Positions 38,102-46,883 of a DNA stretch of 64,000 nt are shown in pieces; position 1 is the first letter of the stretch, and each line of letters begins with the position of its first letter. Origin of the DNA: Tepidimicrobium xylanilyticum (lineage in GTDB: Bacteria; Bacillota; Clostridia; Tissierellales; Tepidimicrobiaceae); the NCBI RefSeq assembly GCF_900106765.1, contig NZ_FNNG01000011.1, forward strand, positions 47,523 to 111,522, written 5' to 3'. Position numbers and translations under genes: made by a program. The notes under the pieces were generated by a model. The model made no database searches and had not been told where the DNA came from. It saw only the letters and a program-made list of their open reading frames with translations.

Positions 38102-41100
38102 TTAATCTATGCTTTTAAGGGATTCCACCATTTTGACATTCTTCAGTTTACAGTACATAGCCATATTCACAAGAGCTGCAAATCCAAGGGTTAATACTAT
38201 GGAAATAATATAGGATCTAAACTCTAATTCCAATCCAAACATTAAATTATCCATTTCAACGGTAGTCATTATATACCTGTGTAGAAATATTCCAATAACA
38301 AGGCCTGCTAAGGTGCCTAAAATGGTCAATATGATATTTTCTCTGTAGATATAAGCAGATACTTCCCTGTCATAGAAACCTAATACCTTTATGGTGGCAA
38401 TCTCCCTTATCCTTTCCGATATATTTACATTGGTTAGATTATACAATACTACAAAAGCCAAGGCCCCTGCAGAAAATATCATGACCAATACTACATAGCT
38501 TAAACTCCATATAGTATCATCAAAATCTTCCTTTATAGTTGTATTAAAGCTAACATTATAGATACCTTCTTTGCTTAATAAGTCTTTTGAAAGCTTATCT
38601 TGAAATTTTCTAGTTTTTTCCTTAATCTCTCCAATAGCTTCATTGTATTTTACTTTCTCCGAGAAAATCTCTTCATAATATTCTTTGGTTAGATATATAT
38701 AGTTTCCAATGTAGTTTTCTGCAATCCCTTGGATTTTTACTCTCTCCTCGTCATTTTCGCTATTCCTAAATACTATTTCATCCCCAACTTTAATACCTAA
38801 ACTCCTACTAACCTGTTCTGTAATAACAACCCCTTTTTCTGGTATAGGGATAGTAGTTTTATCTTTCCTATTTCGAAGATTAATAAATCTACTAATAGAA
38901 TCAATATCCTCTGGAACAATTATGGTAATATCTTTGGTAGTAGAATTAAAGCTGATTTCTCCCATTTCTTTGTAAAGCAATTCGTATCCTAGAATTCTTT
39001 CATCCTCTAGATATTCTGTTGACTCAAAGCTTAATCCTATTGCTATATCATAGGTAAACAATTCTCCAAATTGCCTATCTACAACTGTTCTAATGGAATC
39101 CCGAATCCCAAAAGCTGCTAAAATTAATGCAGTACAACCTGCAACCCCAAAAACAGTCATGAAGAATCTCCGCTTATATCTAAATATATTCCTAATGGTC
39201 ACTTTCCAACTAAAATTAAATCTATTCCAGATAAGTGGTATTTTTTCAAGGAGTATTCGCTTACCAGCCTTAGGAGCTCTTGGCCTTAAGAGAGCTGCTG
39301 TAGTTTCCTTTAATTCATTACTGCAAGATATATATGCAGTAAAAGTGGTAAGCCCTATTGCAATCAAAGATGTAGATAAGGCTAAAATTGGATTAAAGTG
39401 AAGCTCAACTGGTGGCAGCATATACATTATCCCATAGGCATTAAATATTACAGTTGGGAATAATGTAAATCCTATAGCAATCCCTATAATACAACCTAAT
39501 AGGGTCGCAAATAAAGCATACAAAATATATTTTAAAGCTATAGGGCCTTTGCCATAACCTAGTGCCTTTAATGTACCAATATTTACCCTCTGCTCATCTA
39601 CCATTCTAGTCATAGTGGTTAAACAAACTAGAGCTGATACTAAGGCAAAAAATACTGGGAAGACCTGGGATAGAGCATCAATTCTATCTGCTGCTCCACC
39701 ATAATCCACATAGGAGTAATGGCTATTCCTATCCAAAACATACCATTTTCCTTTTTCAATGTCCTCAATCTCTTCTTCTGCATCCTCTATCTCTTTCCAT
39801 GCCTTTCCTAATTCTCTTTCAACTTCCTCCTTAGCTTCTATGTATTCTTTTTCTCCTTTTTGAATTTCCTCCTTTGCCTTTTCTAAGTCCTTTCTAGCCT
39901 TTTCAATTTCTAAAAGCCCTGTTCTTTCTCCTTCTATTAGTTTTTGTCTTTCATCTTCAATTGCTTTCCTAGTAGAATCGAGCCATTCCTTAGTTTTTGC
40001 TAATTCTTTCTCTCCCTTTGTTAATTCAAGCCTTTTTAATTCCATTTCCCTTTTGCCAATTTCAACAGATTCCTTCGTTTCTTCTAACGTTTTGGTTAAA
40101 GTTTGAAGTTCCACGGTTAGCTTTTCTTTTTCTTTCTCGGGAAGCAAGAGATTTTCCAAGGCCATATTGATTTGGGTAATTGAATTTTCTAATTCTACTA
40201 TTCCTTTTTCCCCCTTTTTAATCTCTTCTTCAGCTTTCTTAAATTCTTCTTCGGCTAGTTTTTTGTTTTCTTCAAAGGTTCTTAAGGCTAAATTATATTC
40301 TTCTTCACCTTTTTGCAGGTTCCTTTCCGCATTATCTAATTTTGCCTTTCCTTCTCTAATGGTTTTATAAAATTCCCTCTCCCTATTCTCTAACTCCCTT
40401 TCTCCTTTAGCTATTTCTTCTTTCCCATCTTCAATTCCTTTCAGTGCATCGGCAAGTTCCCTTTCTACTTCTTCTTTTTTATCAAAGTACTCCCTCTTAC
40501 CTTTTTCCAAATCTTCTTTAGCTTCCTGGATTATCTCCTCATACCTTATAACTTCCCTTTCTTTTGCTATTTCTTCTAGTTGAGCTGTAATCGGATCGAT
40601 GATATTGAAATATTCATCATCATAGGAATTTAATTCCTTAGCTCCTTTAACTGTTAAATAGATATCAGTATAGTAATCCAGTTTAAAATTTTCTTTTGGG
40701 ATCATGATAAAGGTTTTAACCTGACCGGTACCGATATTGCTGCTGCCCTTCTGAAAGGATAAATAATATGGACTTTGAACCAGTCCTACAACTTTAAACT
40801 CCTTATATTCTAAATAATCGCTTAAAGGTTCTTCCTGCCCCGATTCTAATCTTATGGTAGAGCCAATTGGCACTATAAGTTCACCAATTTTACCCTTTTC
40901 TATTACACATTCCCAGGGCTTTTCAGGTAATCTTCCTTCTATCAATCTTATATTATTAATACCATTTTCCTCTGGCAACTGATGAACCCTTAGCACCACT
41001 TCCTGTTCATCGAATTTAGCTAAAACATCTATAGTATAACTGCCAATAACTTTGTCTATTCCTTCTACTTTCTCAACTTCTTTTAAATCATCTTCGGTTA

Positions 41101-41311
41101 AACCCAATGTGGACACAATCCTTATATCCATTAAATTATAATCATCATAATATTTATCAGCAGTTTTTTTCATATCTTCTGGGGCTATCTTTACCCCAGT
41201 AAAAAAAGTCACCCCCAAGGCTATGATGGCCGTTATAGATAAAAATCTACCGAGGGACTTTTTTATGTCTCGTGCAATGTCTTTTAATAGAGGATCTTTC
41301 ATAACTACCAT
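38102..41311 (-). CDS. FtsX/MacB-type ABC transporter permease with long coiled coil
   Basis: 1069 residues. One membrane segment near residues 20-40, an extracellular MacB-like domain, then a long Glu/Lys-rich coiled coil (about residues 250-530, with recurring KGEREL/KGEKEY-type patterns), followed by two sets of three membrane spans of FtsX type (YVDYGGAADRIDALSQVFPV precedes the first; the second closes the protein with LGFYDREVSAYIYRENIILT). Works with the ATPase encoded upstream, whose end it overlaps by 7 bp. Family members remodel or export across the envelope; the cargo is unknown. Confidence 0.88.
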   Translation of the reverse strand: MVVMKDPLLKDIARDIKKSLGRFLSITAIIALGVTFFTGVKIAPEDMKKTADKYYDDYNLMDIRIVSTLGLTEDDLKEVEKVEGIDKVIGSYTIDVLAKFDEQEVVLRVHQLPEENGINNIRLIEGRLPEKPWECVIEKGKIGELIVPIGSTIRLESGQEEPLSDYLEYKEFKVVGLVQSPYYLSFQKGSSNIGTGQVKTFIMIPKENFKLDYYTDIYLTVKGAKELNSYDDEYFNIIDPITAQLEEIAKEREVIRYEEIIQEAKEDLEKGKREYFDKKEEVERELADALKGIEDGKEEIAKGERELENREREFYKTIREGKAKLDNAERNLQKGEEEYNLALRTFEENKKLAEEEFKKAEEEIKKGEKGIVELENSITQINMALENLLLPEKEKEKLTVELQTLTKTLEETKESVEIGKREMELKRLELTKGEKELAKTKEWLDSTRKAIEDERQKLIEGERTGLLEIEKARKDLEKAKEEIQKGEKEYIEAKEEVERELGKAWKEIEDAEEEIEDIEKGKWYVLDRNSHYSYVDYGGAADRIDALSQVFPVFFALVSALVCLTTMTRMVDEQRVNIGTLKALGYGKGPIALKYILYALFATLLGCIIGIAIGFTLFPTVIFNAYGIMYMLPPVELHFNPILALSTSLIAIGLTTFTAYISCSNELKETTAALLRPRAPKAGKRILLEKIPLIWNRFNFSWKVTIRNIFRYKRRFFMTVFGVAGCTALILAAFGIRDSIRTVVDRQFGELFTYDIAIGLSFESTEYLEDERILGYELLYKEMGEISFNSTTKDITIIVPEDIDSISRFINLRNRKDKTTIPIPEKGVVITEQVSRSLGIKVGDEIVFRNSENDEERVKIQGIAENYIGNYIYLTKEYYEEIFSEKVKYNEAIGEIKEKTRKFQDKLSKDLLSKEGIYNVSFNTTIKEDFDDTIWSLSYVVLVMIFSAGALAFVVLYNLTNVNISERIREIATIKVLGFYDREVSAYIYRENIILTILGTLAGLVIGIFLHRYIMTTVEMDNLMFGLELEFRSYIISIVLTLGFAALVNMAMYCKLKNVKMVESLKSID

Positions 41312-42009
41312 TCAATCCTTTCTACTGGAACTGGATTTTCATTTATAGTTTGACTTTCTACTATGCCATTTCTTACCTTGATTATTTTATCACCCATAGG
41401 AGCAATAGCTAAATTATGGGTTATGATAACTACAGTCATTCCAGTTTTTCTACATGTATCTTGTAGTAGTTTTAATATGGATTTTCCTGTATTATAGTCT
41501 AAGGCACCTGTAGGCTCATCGCATAGTAGAAGTTTAGGATTTTTTGCTAAGGCTCTCGCTACTGCTACTCTTTGTTGCTCTCCTCCAGATAATTGGGAAG
41601 GGAAATTATTTTTTCTATGGCTTAATCCTACATCCTCCAATACCCGATCAATATCTAAAGGGTTCTTACATATTTGTGTTGCCAATTCCAGATTTTCCCT
41701 TGCAGTTAAATTTTGAACTAAATTATAAAACTGGAATACAAATCCAATATCATTTCTCCTATAGGTAATCAGTTCCTTATCAGAAAGATTGTGTACTTTC
41801 TTGTTGTCCACATATATTTCCCCCGAAGTAGGTCTATCCATTCCTCCCAATATATTCAATATGGTACTTTTGCCAGCTCCACTAGCTCCTACTACAATAA
41901 CTAACTCACCTTTGTTGATGGAAAAGTTTACACCATTCAAAGCATTAATCTCTACATCCCCCATTTTATAAACTTTTTTTACATCTTTAAACTCGATATA
42001 TTTGTACAT
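41305..42009 (-). CDS. ABC transporter ATP-binding protein (MacB/LolD type)
   Basis: 234 residues. Walker [19 protein letters not shown], signature [20 protein letters not shown], Walker [13 protein letters not shown] and H-loop [11 protein letters not shown]. The EPTGALD sequence is typical of MacB/YknY-type ATPases that work with FtsX-like permeases. GGAGGAG precedes the ATG. Forms a two-gene exporter with the permease downstream. Confidence 0.93.
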   Translation of the reverse strand: MYKYIEFKDVKKVYKMGDVEINALNGVNFSINKGELVIVVGASGAGKSTILNILGGMDRPTSGEIYVDNKKVHNLSDKELITYRRNDIGFVFQFYNLVQNLTARENLELATQICKNPLDIDRVLEDVGLSHRKNNFPSQLSGGEQQRVAVARALAKNPKLLLCDEPTGALDYNTGKSILKLLQDTCRKTGMTVVIITHNLAIAPMGDKIIKVRNGIVESQTINENPVPVERIEW

Positions 42010-42014
42010 TTTCC

Positions 42015-42735
42015 CTACTCCTCCTTGCGTTCATAAGGGGTTTCTTCAACAATTTGTCTTATCTCTATATCGATTTTACAGTCTTCTAAATTCTTTATAC
42101 CCAGTTTGTTCCCATGCTTTTTCAGTATTTAATCAGTTAATTCTATAAAAAAACCATATTCTACACATTTAGCATACTTCTTTTTGCCTTTAAATAATGG
42201 AAAATTATCTATCATCTTATTCAATAGGATATCTTTTCTGCTAATCTTCCAACCCGCTCATAAGTTATTAATTCACATAATTTCTCCGTTGCTTTTCCGT
42301 ACTTTCTGTATAAAAAATTAAAAGGATTTATAAGCCTCACAAATATTATAGCAAAAATCACATCTAAAGGGATACCTCTTACCGGTACTTATTATATTAC
42401 AGTACAAATATTTTTTATTATCAACCAAATGATATGCTGGTGAAACGATATCACTTCCTGTAATTTTACAATCACACTAATAAATTCTTTTAAGCTTCTT
42501 ATCTTGAAAATCCTGTATTATATTTGGCCAAGTTGTTTCAGCCATACCTACAGCAACTACATCAAAGTATTCCTTAGCCTGTTCAGGAAATGCACTAATA
42601 TGTATGCCGCCTGACACAACTGGAATTCCTCCTTTCTGATAAACTCTTGCGATTTCCACCACCCTAGGAAAGACATCAACTGTAACAGTGATTCCTACAA
42701 TATTAACCTTTTCCTCGAAATTGATATCCTCTACA
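42015..42735 (-). pseudogene. B12-binding radical-SAM protein, internally deleted and broken
   Basis: Three stretches of one gene. (1) 42735-42477: VEDINFEEKVNIVGITVTVD and GGIPVVSGGIHISAFPEQ, the cobalamin-binding domain. (2) after a stop, in another frame: DIVSPAYHLVDNKKYLYCNI then STGKRYPFRCDFCYNICEAY, the radical-SAM site, with the first cluster Cys now Tyr. (3) joined by deletion near 42315: NPFNFLYRKYGKATEKLCEL and, after another shift and a TAA, ILKKHGNKLGIKNLEDCKID to the end at 42015. Most of the catalytic barrel is gone. The 5' end is fused to a GNAT gene. Confidence 0.75.
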
Positions 42736-43150
42736 TTTCCAACCCACAACATGGCTTTTAATGAGCCTTCTTTCTTTGCTTCTTTTAAACCATGTAATAT
42801 CAACTTTCTTCCATAGCCCTTTCCTCTTTCAACTTCACTTACTCCAACATTCCTTATAAAGCAGTTTTTATTGTTCTCACCATATAGCTCCATTATTATA
42901 TAGCCTACTATCTTCTCATCCTTCTTATAAACTAAAATAATATGGCCTCATCACTCAAACTGCTGATCAGCTGTTTTTTCGTGATGTTAAAAGAATCAAA
43001 TACTTCTTTATCAAGTAAAAGCAACTCGTCTATAACTTCTCTATTTAAGTATTCAATAGAAGGGCAACTTTCATCTAGCTTCATATCATCTAATATAAAT
43101 GAATAGCCAACATAGATTCCCTTATACTCATATCCCCAATTACTTATCAT
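42736..43150 (-). pseudogene. GNAT acetyltransferase, frameshifted and fused to the B12 radical-SAM remnant
   Basis: From ATG 43150: MISNWGYEYKGIYVGYSFIL to SSLSDEAILF and a stop. One base out of frame, near 42943, the gene goes on with ILVYKKDEKIVGYIIMELYG, then FIRNVGVSEVERGKGYGRKL (acetyl-CoA loop) and KEGSLKAMLWVGN. Here the expected GNAT end is missing, and the frame runs straight into VEDINFEEKVNIVGI of the radical-SAM gene. The combined open frame 42477-42893 is thus a chimera. Confidence 0.75.
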
Positions 43151-43418
43151 TTATTTCTTTTCAATTACTCTATTAAGACTGCTGCCATATCTGAATATAA
43201 AACTAATATCTGGATTCTCCTTTTTTATTTTTTTTAATGCCAATCCTTAGGTCTTTTAAATCATTAACTCCCCATAATAACTCCATGTCTTTCACTAGTC
43301 TTTCCTAACAAAAAACACCTTCAGGAAACTCATATAGTTTCTTTACCTCTAGCACCTCACCATAGAAAAAGTTTTCTTCACAACTAATCCCTTTTTCACA
43401 TATTTCTTCAATTGTCAT
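43151..43418 (-). pseudogene. Unknown small gene with a stop and a frameshift
   Basis: ATG at 43418, then MTIEEICEKGISCEENFFYG and YEFPEGVFC, TAG, ERLVKDMELLWGVNDLKDL. A run of A residues shifts the frame before KKENPDISFIFRYGSSLNRV and a TAA that overlaps the next ATG. No family recognised. It was evidently the gene before the GNAT gene in an operon. Confidence 0.5.
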
Positions 43419-43659
43419 TAGCTATCCCCCCTTTAATTTTCTTATAATTAGTTATTAAGTTTCATTATTTCAAATTTGTATTCTATGATTTCTCTATTTT
43501 GGTTCAATTCTCTCTTTTCATCATATATTTTTAATCTAATAATGTAAATATTCATACATAGAAATTTCACAAAAAAATTCTCCCTTCTGGTTTTCGTCTT
43601 ACTTTGATTCTTCCCAGAAAAGAGAACTTTTCTAAATCACAAATTATTTCATATTACCT

Positions 43660-44424
43660 TTATACATTACTATTAAAAATATCGTCCATTGTATAAAATC
43701 CTTTTTTAGCCTTAACTATAAACCGAGCTGCTTTTATTGCCCCTTGAGCATAAATTTTCTTAGATAATGCCGTATGTTTTAATTCTATAATCTCATCAGA
43801 ACCAGCAAAAATTATAGTATGCTCTCCTGGTATAGTACCACCGCGAATAGAATGGATCCCTATTTCATTATTTTCTCTCTTTGAATTATTACCCTCTCGG
43901 CCATATATATATCTTTTACTATTTCCTAAAGTTTCATTAATTATATCGGCTAACAAGTACGCTGTACCACTAGGTGCATCAGTTTTTTTATTATGATGTT
44001 TTTCAATAATTTCAATATCAAAATCTCTATTTAAAATTTTAACTATTTGACTCAATATTCTTGTTAAGATATTTATACCTAATGACATATTTGAAGAGTA
44101 AAGTATAGGTATATACTCTGAAGCCATTTTTATTTTTCTAAACTGCTCTTCAGAAAATCCAGTAGTAGCAATAACTAAAGGTACTCTCCTATCTAAAGAA
44201 TAATCGATTATTTGTTCCAAATAGGAAGGATGAGAAAAGTCGATTATTACATCTACTTCTCCTTTGTATTCATATAGGCTATTGTATATTGGATATGTTC
44301 TTTTAACATCAAGCATACTTCTATCTATCCCTGCAACAATCTCCATATCTTTTTCATTTAATAACTGCTTATTTAAAATCTGTCCCATTTTTCCATTTAC
44401 ACCATATATAATTGTCTTAATCAT
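43660..44424 (-). CDS. dapB: 4-hydroxy-tetrahydrodipicolinate reductase
   Basis: NAD(P)H reduction step in lysine and diaminopimelate synthesis. N-terminal Rossmann IIYGVNGKMGQILNKQL, then SSNMSLGINIL, the catalytic EIIEKHHNKKTDAPSGTA block with the active-site His-Lys, and HSIRGGTIPGEHTIIFAG. 254 residues, normal. It overlaps the 67-codon gene upstream by 8 bp. ddh for the dehydrogenase route lies divergently 0.8 kb away. Confidence 0.95.
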   Translation of the reverse strand: MIKTIIYGVNGKMGQILNKQLLNEKDMEIVAGIDRSMLDVKRTYPIYNSLYEYKGEVDVIIDFSHPSYLEQIIDYSLDRRVPLVIATTGFSEEQFRKIKMASEYIPILYSSNMSLGINILTRILSQIVKILNRDFDIEIIEKHHNKKTDAPSGTAYLLADIINETLGNSKRYIYGREGNNSKRENNEIGIHSIRGGTIPGEHTIIFAGSDEIIELKHTALSKKIYAQGAIKAARFIVKAKKGFYTMDDIFNSNV

Positions 44425-44620
44425 GGCACTCTTCCTTTATATTCAATCTCACTGTACATAAAATCTTCGCTAGTATCCTTCTATTTTTGGCTTCAATTTC
44501 TGTTAAATATTTAATTAACCTTTTTTGAATCGTTTTATTATAAAATGTTAGAAGAATAAGTCCATCTGCATTCAAATTTGGTATAACAAGTGCCATTCCA
44601 GAACTTTTAAATAGTGTCAT
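44417..44620 (-). CDS. Small hypothetical protein upstream of dapB
   Basis: 67 residues from ATG 44620, with AAAGGAG 8 bases upstream; overlaps dapB by 8 bp. MTLFKSSGMALVIPNLNADG then a basic C-terminal half. No family recognised. Its strong ribosome site and coupling suggest that it is translated. Confidence 0.5.
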   Translation of the reverse strand: MTLFKSSGMALVIPNLNADGLILLTFYNKTIQKRLIKYLTEIEAKNRRILAKILCTVRLNIKEECHD

Positions 44621-44625
44621 TTCAA

Positions 44626-44869
44626 TCACTCCTTTAATAATAATTCTGCTATTTAAACAGCATCAATAGCCGTTCGTTCTACAGTGATTGTCATTGTATT
44701 ACAATTTTTCTTTAGAATATCCTGAATAATAATCTCCTCATTGCTTGCAATGAATGAAAACCTCTTTTTAATTTTCCCCTTACCGAGAACAGAAAACTAT
44801 ATCTTTATCAAAAGATGATTTATTAAGCCCTTCTGCTAAATACTCTTCACCTACAAATTATTTACTCAT
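44626..44869 (-). pseudogene. Unknown gene remnant at the head of the dapB operon
   Basis: ATG at 44869 begins MSK, TAA, FVGEEYLAEGLNKSSFDKDI; a one-base shift leads to KGKIKKRFSFIASNEEIIIQ, then MTITVERTAIDAV, TAA, IAELLLKE and TGA at 44626. All parts are collinear, so this is one broken gene of about 80 codons. Family unknown. Its last codons contain the ribosome site of the next gene. Confidence 0.5.
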
Positions 44870-45261
44870 CCATATAATATGGTATTAAATCGCTTTTTAG
44901 GATTATCTGAACAATATTGCCCTAATATTTTATACATTTCATTCTTAATTCCAACAAAATCACTTAGTTAAAGTTTAAGAAAAAAATAGATTATTATATT
45001 ACTATTTTTGATTATTAGATTATATGTATTTTTACCTTTTATAATAATAAGTTAATGGAAAATTTATTTGTTTGTCTTCAATTATCCTTAAAATTATCGT
45101 TTATATTTACTTTAAAACATATCATTTTTCTAGTTTATGATGGCATATAGATAAATTAGCAGAAACAAGATATTTTCTTAATAGCAAATCAATAGAATTT
45201 TTCGGAAGCTATGTTGATTTGTAATATGGTCTTAATAAATTAATCCTATTGGAGGTACGCC
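44870..45261. other. Divergent intergenic region between dapB operon and ddh
   Basis: About 390 bases, extremely AT-rich. Several TATAAT-like strings (for example in CTTTTATAATAATAAG near 45040) could serve promoters in either direction. I looked for a lysine riboswitch and did not see its conserved core. Confidence 0.5.
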
Positions 45262-46239
45262 ATGAATAGTAAAATACGAATTGGAATAGTAGGATATGGA
45301 AATCTAGGACGAGGAGCAGAATTAGCAATAAGCCAGAATCAAGACATGGAACTTGTAGCCATATTTACAAGAAGAAAACCCGATTCATTAGATACCAAAT
45401 CCAATGTAGTACATATTTCAAATATGTTGGACTTCAAAAATAAAATCGATGTAATGTTACTATGTGGTGGCTCTGCAAAGGATTTAGGTGAACAGGTTCC
45501 CATGACATCGCAATACTTTAATACAGTAGACAGCTTCGATAATCACAAAAAAATCCCAGAGTATTTTGAACAGGTAAATAACATAGCCAAAAAATCAAAT
45601 AAGTTAAGCCTTATATCTGTAGGCTGGGACCCGGGTCTTTTCTCACTTATCCGATTATTAGGTGAAACTATTTTGCCTGATGGTACAAACTATACGTTTT
45701 GGGGAAAAGGAATAAGTCAAGGTCATTCAGATGCTATTAGAAAAATAAAGGGCGTAAAAGATGGAGTCCAATATACAGTACCCTCAGAGGAAATACTGAA
45801 AAAAGTTAAAAACTTTGAAAATCTAAACATCTCACCTTGCAAAATGCATAAAAGGATCTGCTATGTAGTATGTAAAGATGGTGAAGATTTATCAAGAATA
45901 GAAAACGAGATAAAAACAATGCCAAACTACTTTGCTGATTACGATACAACTGTAAATTTTATTTCCGAAGAAGAACTAAAGAGAAACCATAGCAAAATGC
46001 CTCATGGTGGATTTGTTATTCGAACTGGAACTACAAAATCCAATGCTAAACATAAAATAGAATTCAATCTTTCTCTTGATAGCAACCCAGAATTCACTTC
46101 ATCAATTTTAGTTGCCTATGCTAGAGCAGTCAATAAAATGGCTTTAGAGGGTAAAACAGGTGCCATAACCATATTTGATATTCCACTAGTATACCTATCT
46201 CCTAAAACAGGAGAACAATTGAGAAGGGAGTTATTATAA
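45262..46239 (+). CDS. ddh: meso-Diaminopimelate D-dehydrogenase
   Basis: NADPH-dependent one-step reductive amination giving meso-diaminopimelate, bypassing the acyl branch of lysine synthesis. Features: IGIVGYGNLGRGAELAI at the N-terminus, LCGGSAKDLGEQVP, SVGWDPGLFSLIRLLGE, FWGKGISQGHSDAIR and KMPHGGFVIRTG. 325 residues, normal. GGAGG 8 bases before the ATG. Its last codons and stop (46224-46239) are duplicated in tandem as a 16-base repeat (46240-46255). Confidence 0.95.
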   Translation: MNSKIRIGIVGYGNLGRGAELAISQNQDMELVAIFTRRKPDSLDTKSNVVHISNMLDFKNKIDVMLLCGGSAKDLGEQVPMTSQYFNTVDSFDNHKKIPEYFEQVNNIAKKSNKLSLISVGWDPGLFSLIRLLGETILPDGTNYTFWGKGISQGHSDAIRKIKGVKDGVQYTVPSEEILKKVKNFENLNISPCKMHKRICYVVCKDGEDLSRIENEIKTMPNYFADYDTTVNFISEEELKRNHSKMPHGGFVIRTGTTKSNAKHKIEFNLSLDSNPEFTSSILVAYARAVNKMALEGKTGAITIFDIPLVYLSPKTGEQLRRELL

Positions 46240-46255
46240 AAGGGAGTTATTATAA
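46224..46255 (+). repeat. Tandem 16-base duplication at the ddh stop codon
   Basis: AAGGGAGTTATTATAA occurs twice without a gap (46224-46239, 46240-46255). The first copy carries the last codons and stop of ddh; the second is untranslated. Confidence 0.85.
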
Positions 46256-46264
46256 TTTGATAAT

Positions 46265-46296
46265 AAAAGCCCTATACATGAAAATATAGGGCTTTT
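46265..46296. terminator. Bidirectional terminator between ddh and the small-ORF locus
   Basis: AAAAGCCCTATA (46265-46276) pairs perfectly with TATAGGGCTTTT (46285-46296), with A and T tracts on both sides. It can end ddh on the plus strand and the small-ORF transcript on the minus strand. Confidence 0.85.
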
Positions 46297-46298
46297 GA

Positions 46299-46439
46299 TT
46301 ACCATTTTATATAATTATAATAATCACTTGATTGTAAACTCTTATAAGAATTTTTATATTCTATCTTAAAATATTCATCTAATAAATTATATTTTTTTGA
46401 TTTCAGTAAACCTAGAATATACATCAAGTATAGTTCCAT
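46299..46439 (-). CDS. Small ORF, 46 residues
   Basis: ATG at 46439 with GGGGGTG 7 bases upstream; begins MELYLMYILGLLKSKKYNLL, ends in a Ser/Tyr-rich tail with SSDYYNYIKW. It overlaps the end of the 23-residue ORF and stops three bases before the shared terminator. No family known to me. Context (promoter, ribosome site, terminator) makes translation plausible. Confidence 0.45.
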   Translation of the reverse strand: MELYLMYILGLLKSKKYNLLDEYFKIEYKNSYKSLQSSDYYNYIKW

Positions 46440-46495
46440 ATAAAATCACCCCCATATAAAGATACTAGATGCTTAAATTTCCTTCTGGCTATCAT
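46424..46495 (-). CDS. Small ORF, 23 residues
   Basis: ATG at 46495, 6 bases after AAAGGAGG, an excellent site. Sequence MIARRKFKHLVSLYGGDFIW plus three residues. Its 3' end holds the ribosome site and start of the 46-residue ORF, so the two look coupled. Could be a leader peptide or a small functional peptide. Confidence 0.4.
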   Translation of the reverse strand: MIARRKFKHLVSLYGGDFIWNYT

Positions 46496-46517
46496 CGTCA
46501 TCCTCCTTTCTAATTTA

Positions 46518-46547
46518 TTAAAAAAAACCGTAGGTGACCCTACGGTT
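46518..46547 (-). terminator. Second of two tandem terminators in the small-ORF locus
   Basis: AACCGTAGG (46526-46534) pairs with CCTACGGTT (46539-46547), followed on the minus strand by eight T. It lies upstream of the 23- and 46-residue ORFs. Confidence 0.8.
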
Positions 46548-46594
46548 ATAAGCAAAACACCAAAAATATATAAAAATAGACATAAAATGAACAT

Positions 46595-46622
46595 GAAAAA
46601 AGCCACATCCTGCTGTGGCTTT
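46595..46622 (-). terminator. First of two tandem terminators in the small-ORF locus
   Basis: AAAGCCACA pairs with TGTGGCTTT (GCCACA 46602-46607 with TGTGGC 46614-46619), followed on the minus strand by a T-run. It stands about 120 bases after the probable transcription start, as in an attenuator. Confidence 0.8.
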
Positions 46623-46703
46623 AACACACCTTACCGCAGGTTGCCTCATATAGTGTTGAATATATAGTTCTCTTGATAATAGTAAATCCACTTTTTTGAT
46701 CAT
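46623..46703 (-). other. Possible leader peptide or precursor ORF before the first terminator
   Basis: AGGAGG 9 bases before the ATG at 46703. The peptide starts MIKKVDLLLSRELYIQHYMR, then QPAVRCVKATAGCGFF; the frame stays open to 46518 through both hairpins. The hairpin overlap argues for a leader peptide, but a short precursor peptide cannot be excluded. Confidence 0.3.
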
Positions 46704-46748
46704 TGCCCTAAACCTCCTAAATATTGGTGTATTATCCATTACTAATTT

Positions 46749-46777
46749 AGTATATCAAGTTAATATATGGTAATCAA
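46749..46777 (-). promoter_or_regulatory. Sigma-A promoter of the small-ORF locus
   Basis: On the minus strand TTGATT (46772-46777), 17 bases, TATACT (46749-46754). A near-consensus pair. The predicted start is near 46742, some 40 bases before the first ATG at 46703. Confidence 0.65.
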
Positions 46778-46883
46778 GTATTTTTTTCAAATATTTAATA
46801 ATAATGCTAACAACTCATTTAAAAGAACTCCTAACCAATATAGAACATATAATGTTGTAGAACTATCCAAAGGAGTGAATAAC

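Noticed and set aside
40167..40370. Plus-strand Ser/Phe-rich frame opposite the permease coiled coil
   Set aside because: Antisense of the Glu/Lys-rich heptads; composition is a by-product of the coding strand.
44870..45261. Lysine riboswitch ahead of dapB or ddh
   Set aside because: The region is too AT-rich and lacks the conserved purine-rich core and paired arms of the L-box.
25715..46300. A prophage or integrative element covering the accessory zone
   Set aside because: No integrase, transposase, attachment repeats or structural genes are visible; the zone looks like ordinary chromosome with decayed genes.
46424..46627. A 67-residue frame running through the second terminator at the small-ORF locus
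   Set aside because: It crosses two strong terminators and starts without a ribosome site; the short ORF from 46495 explains the signals better.
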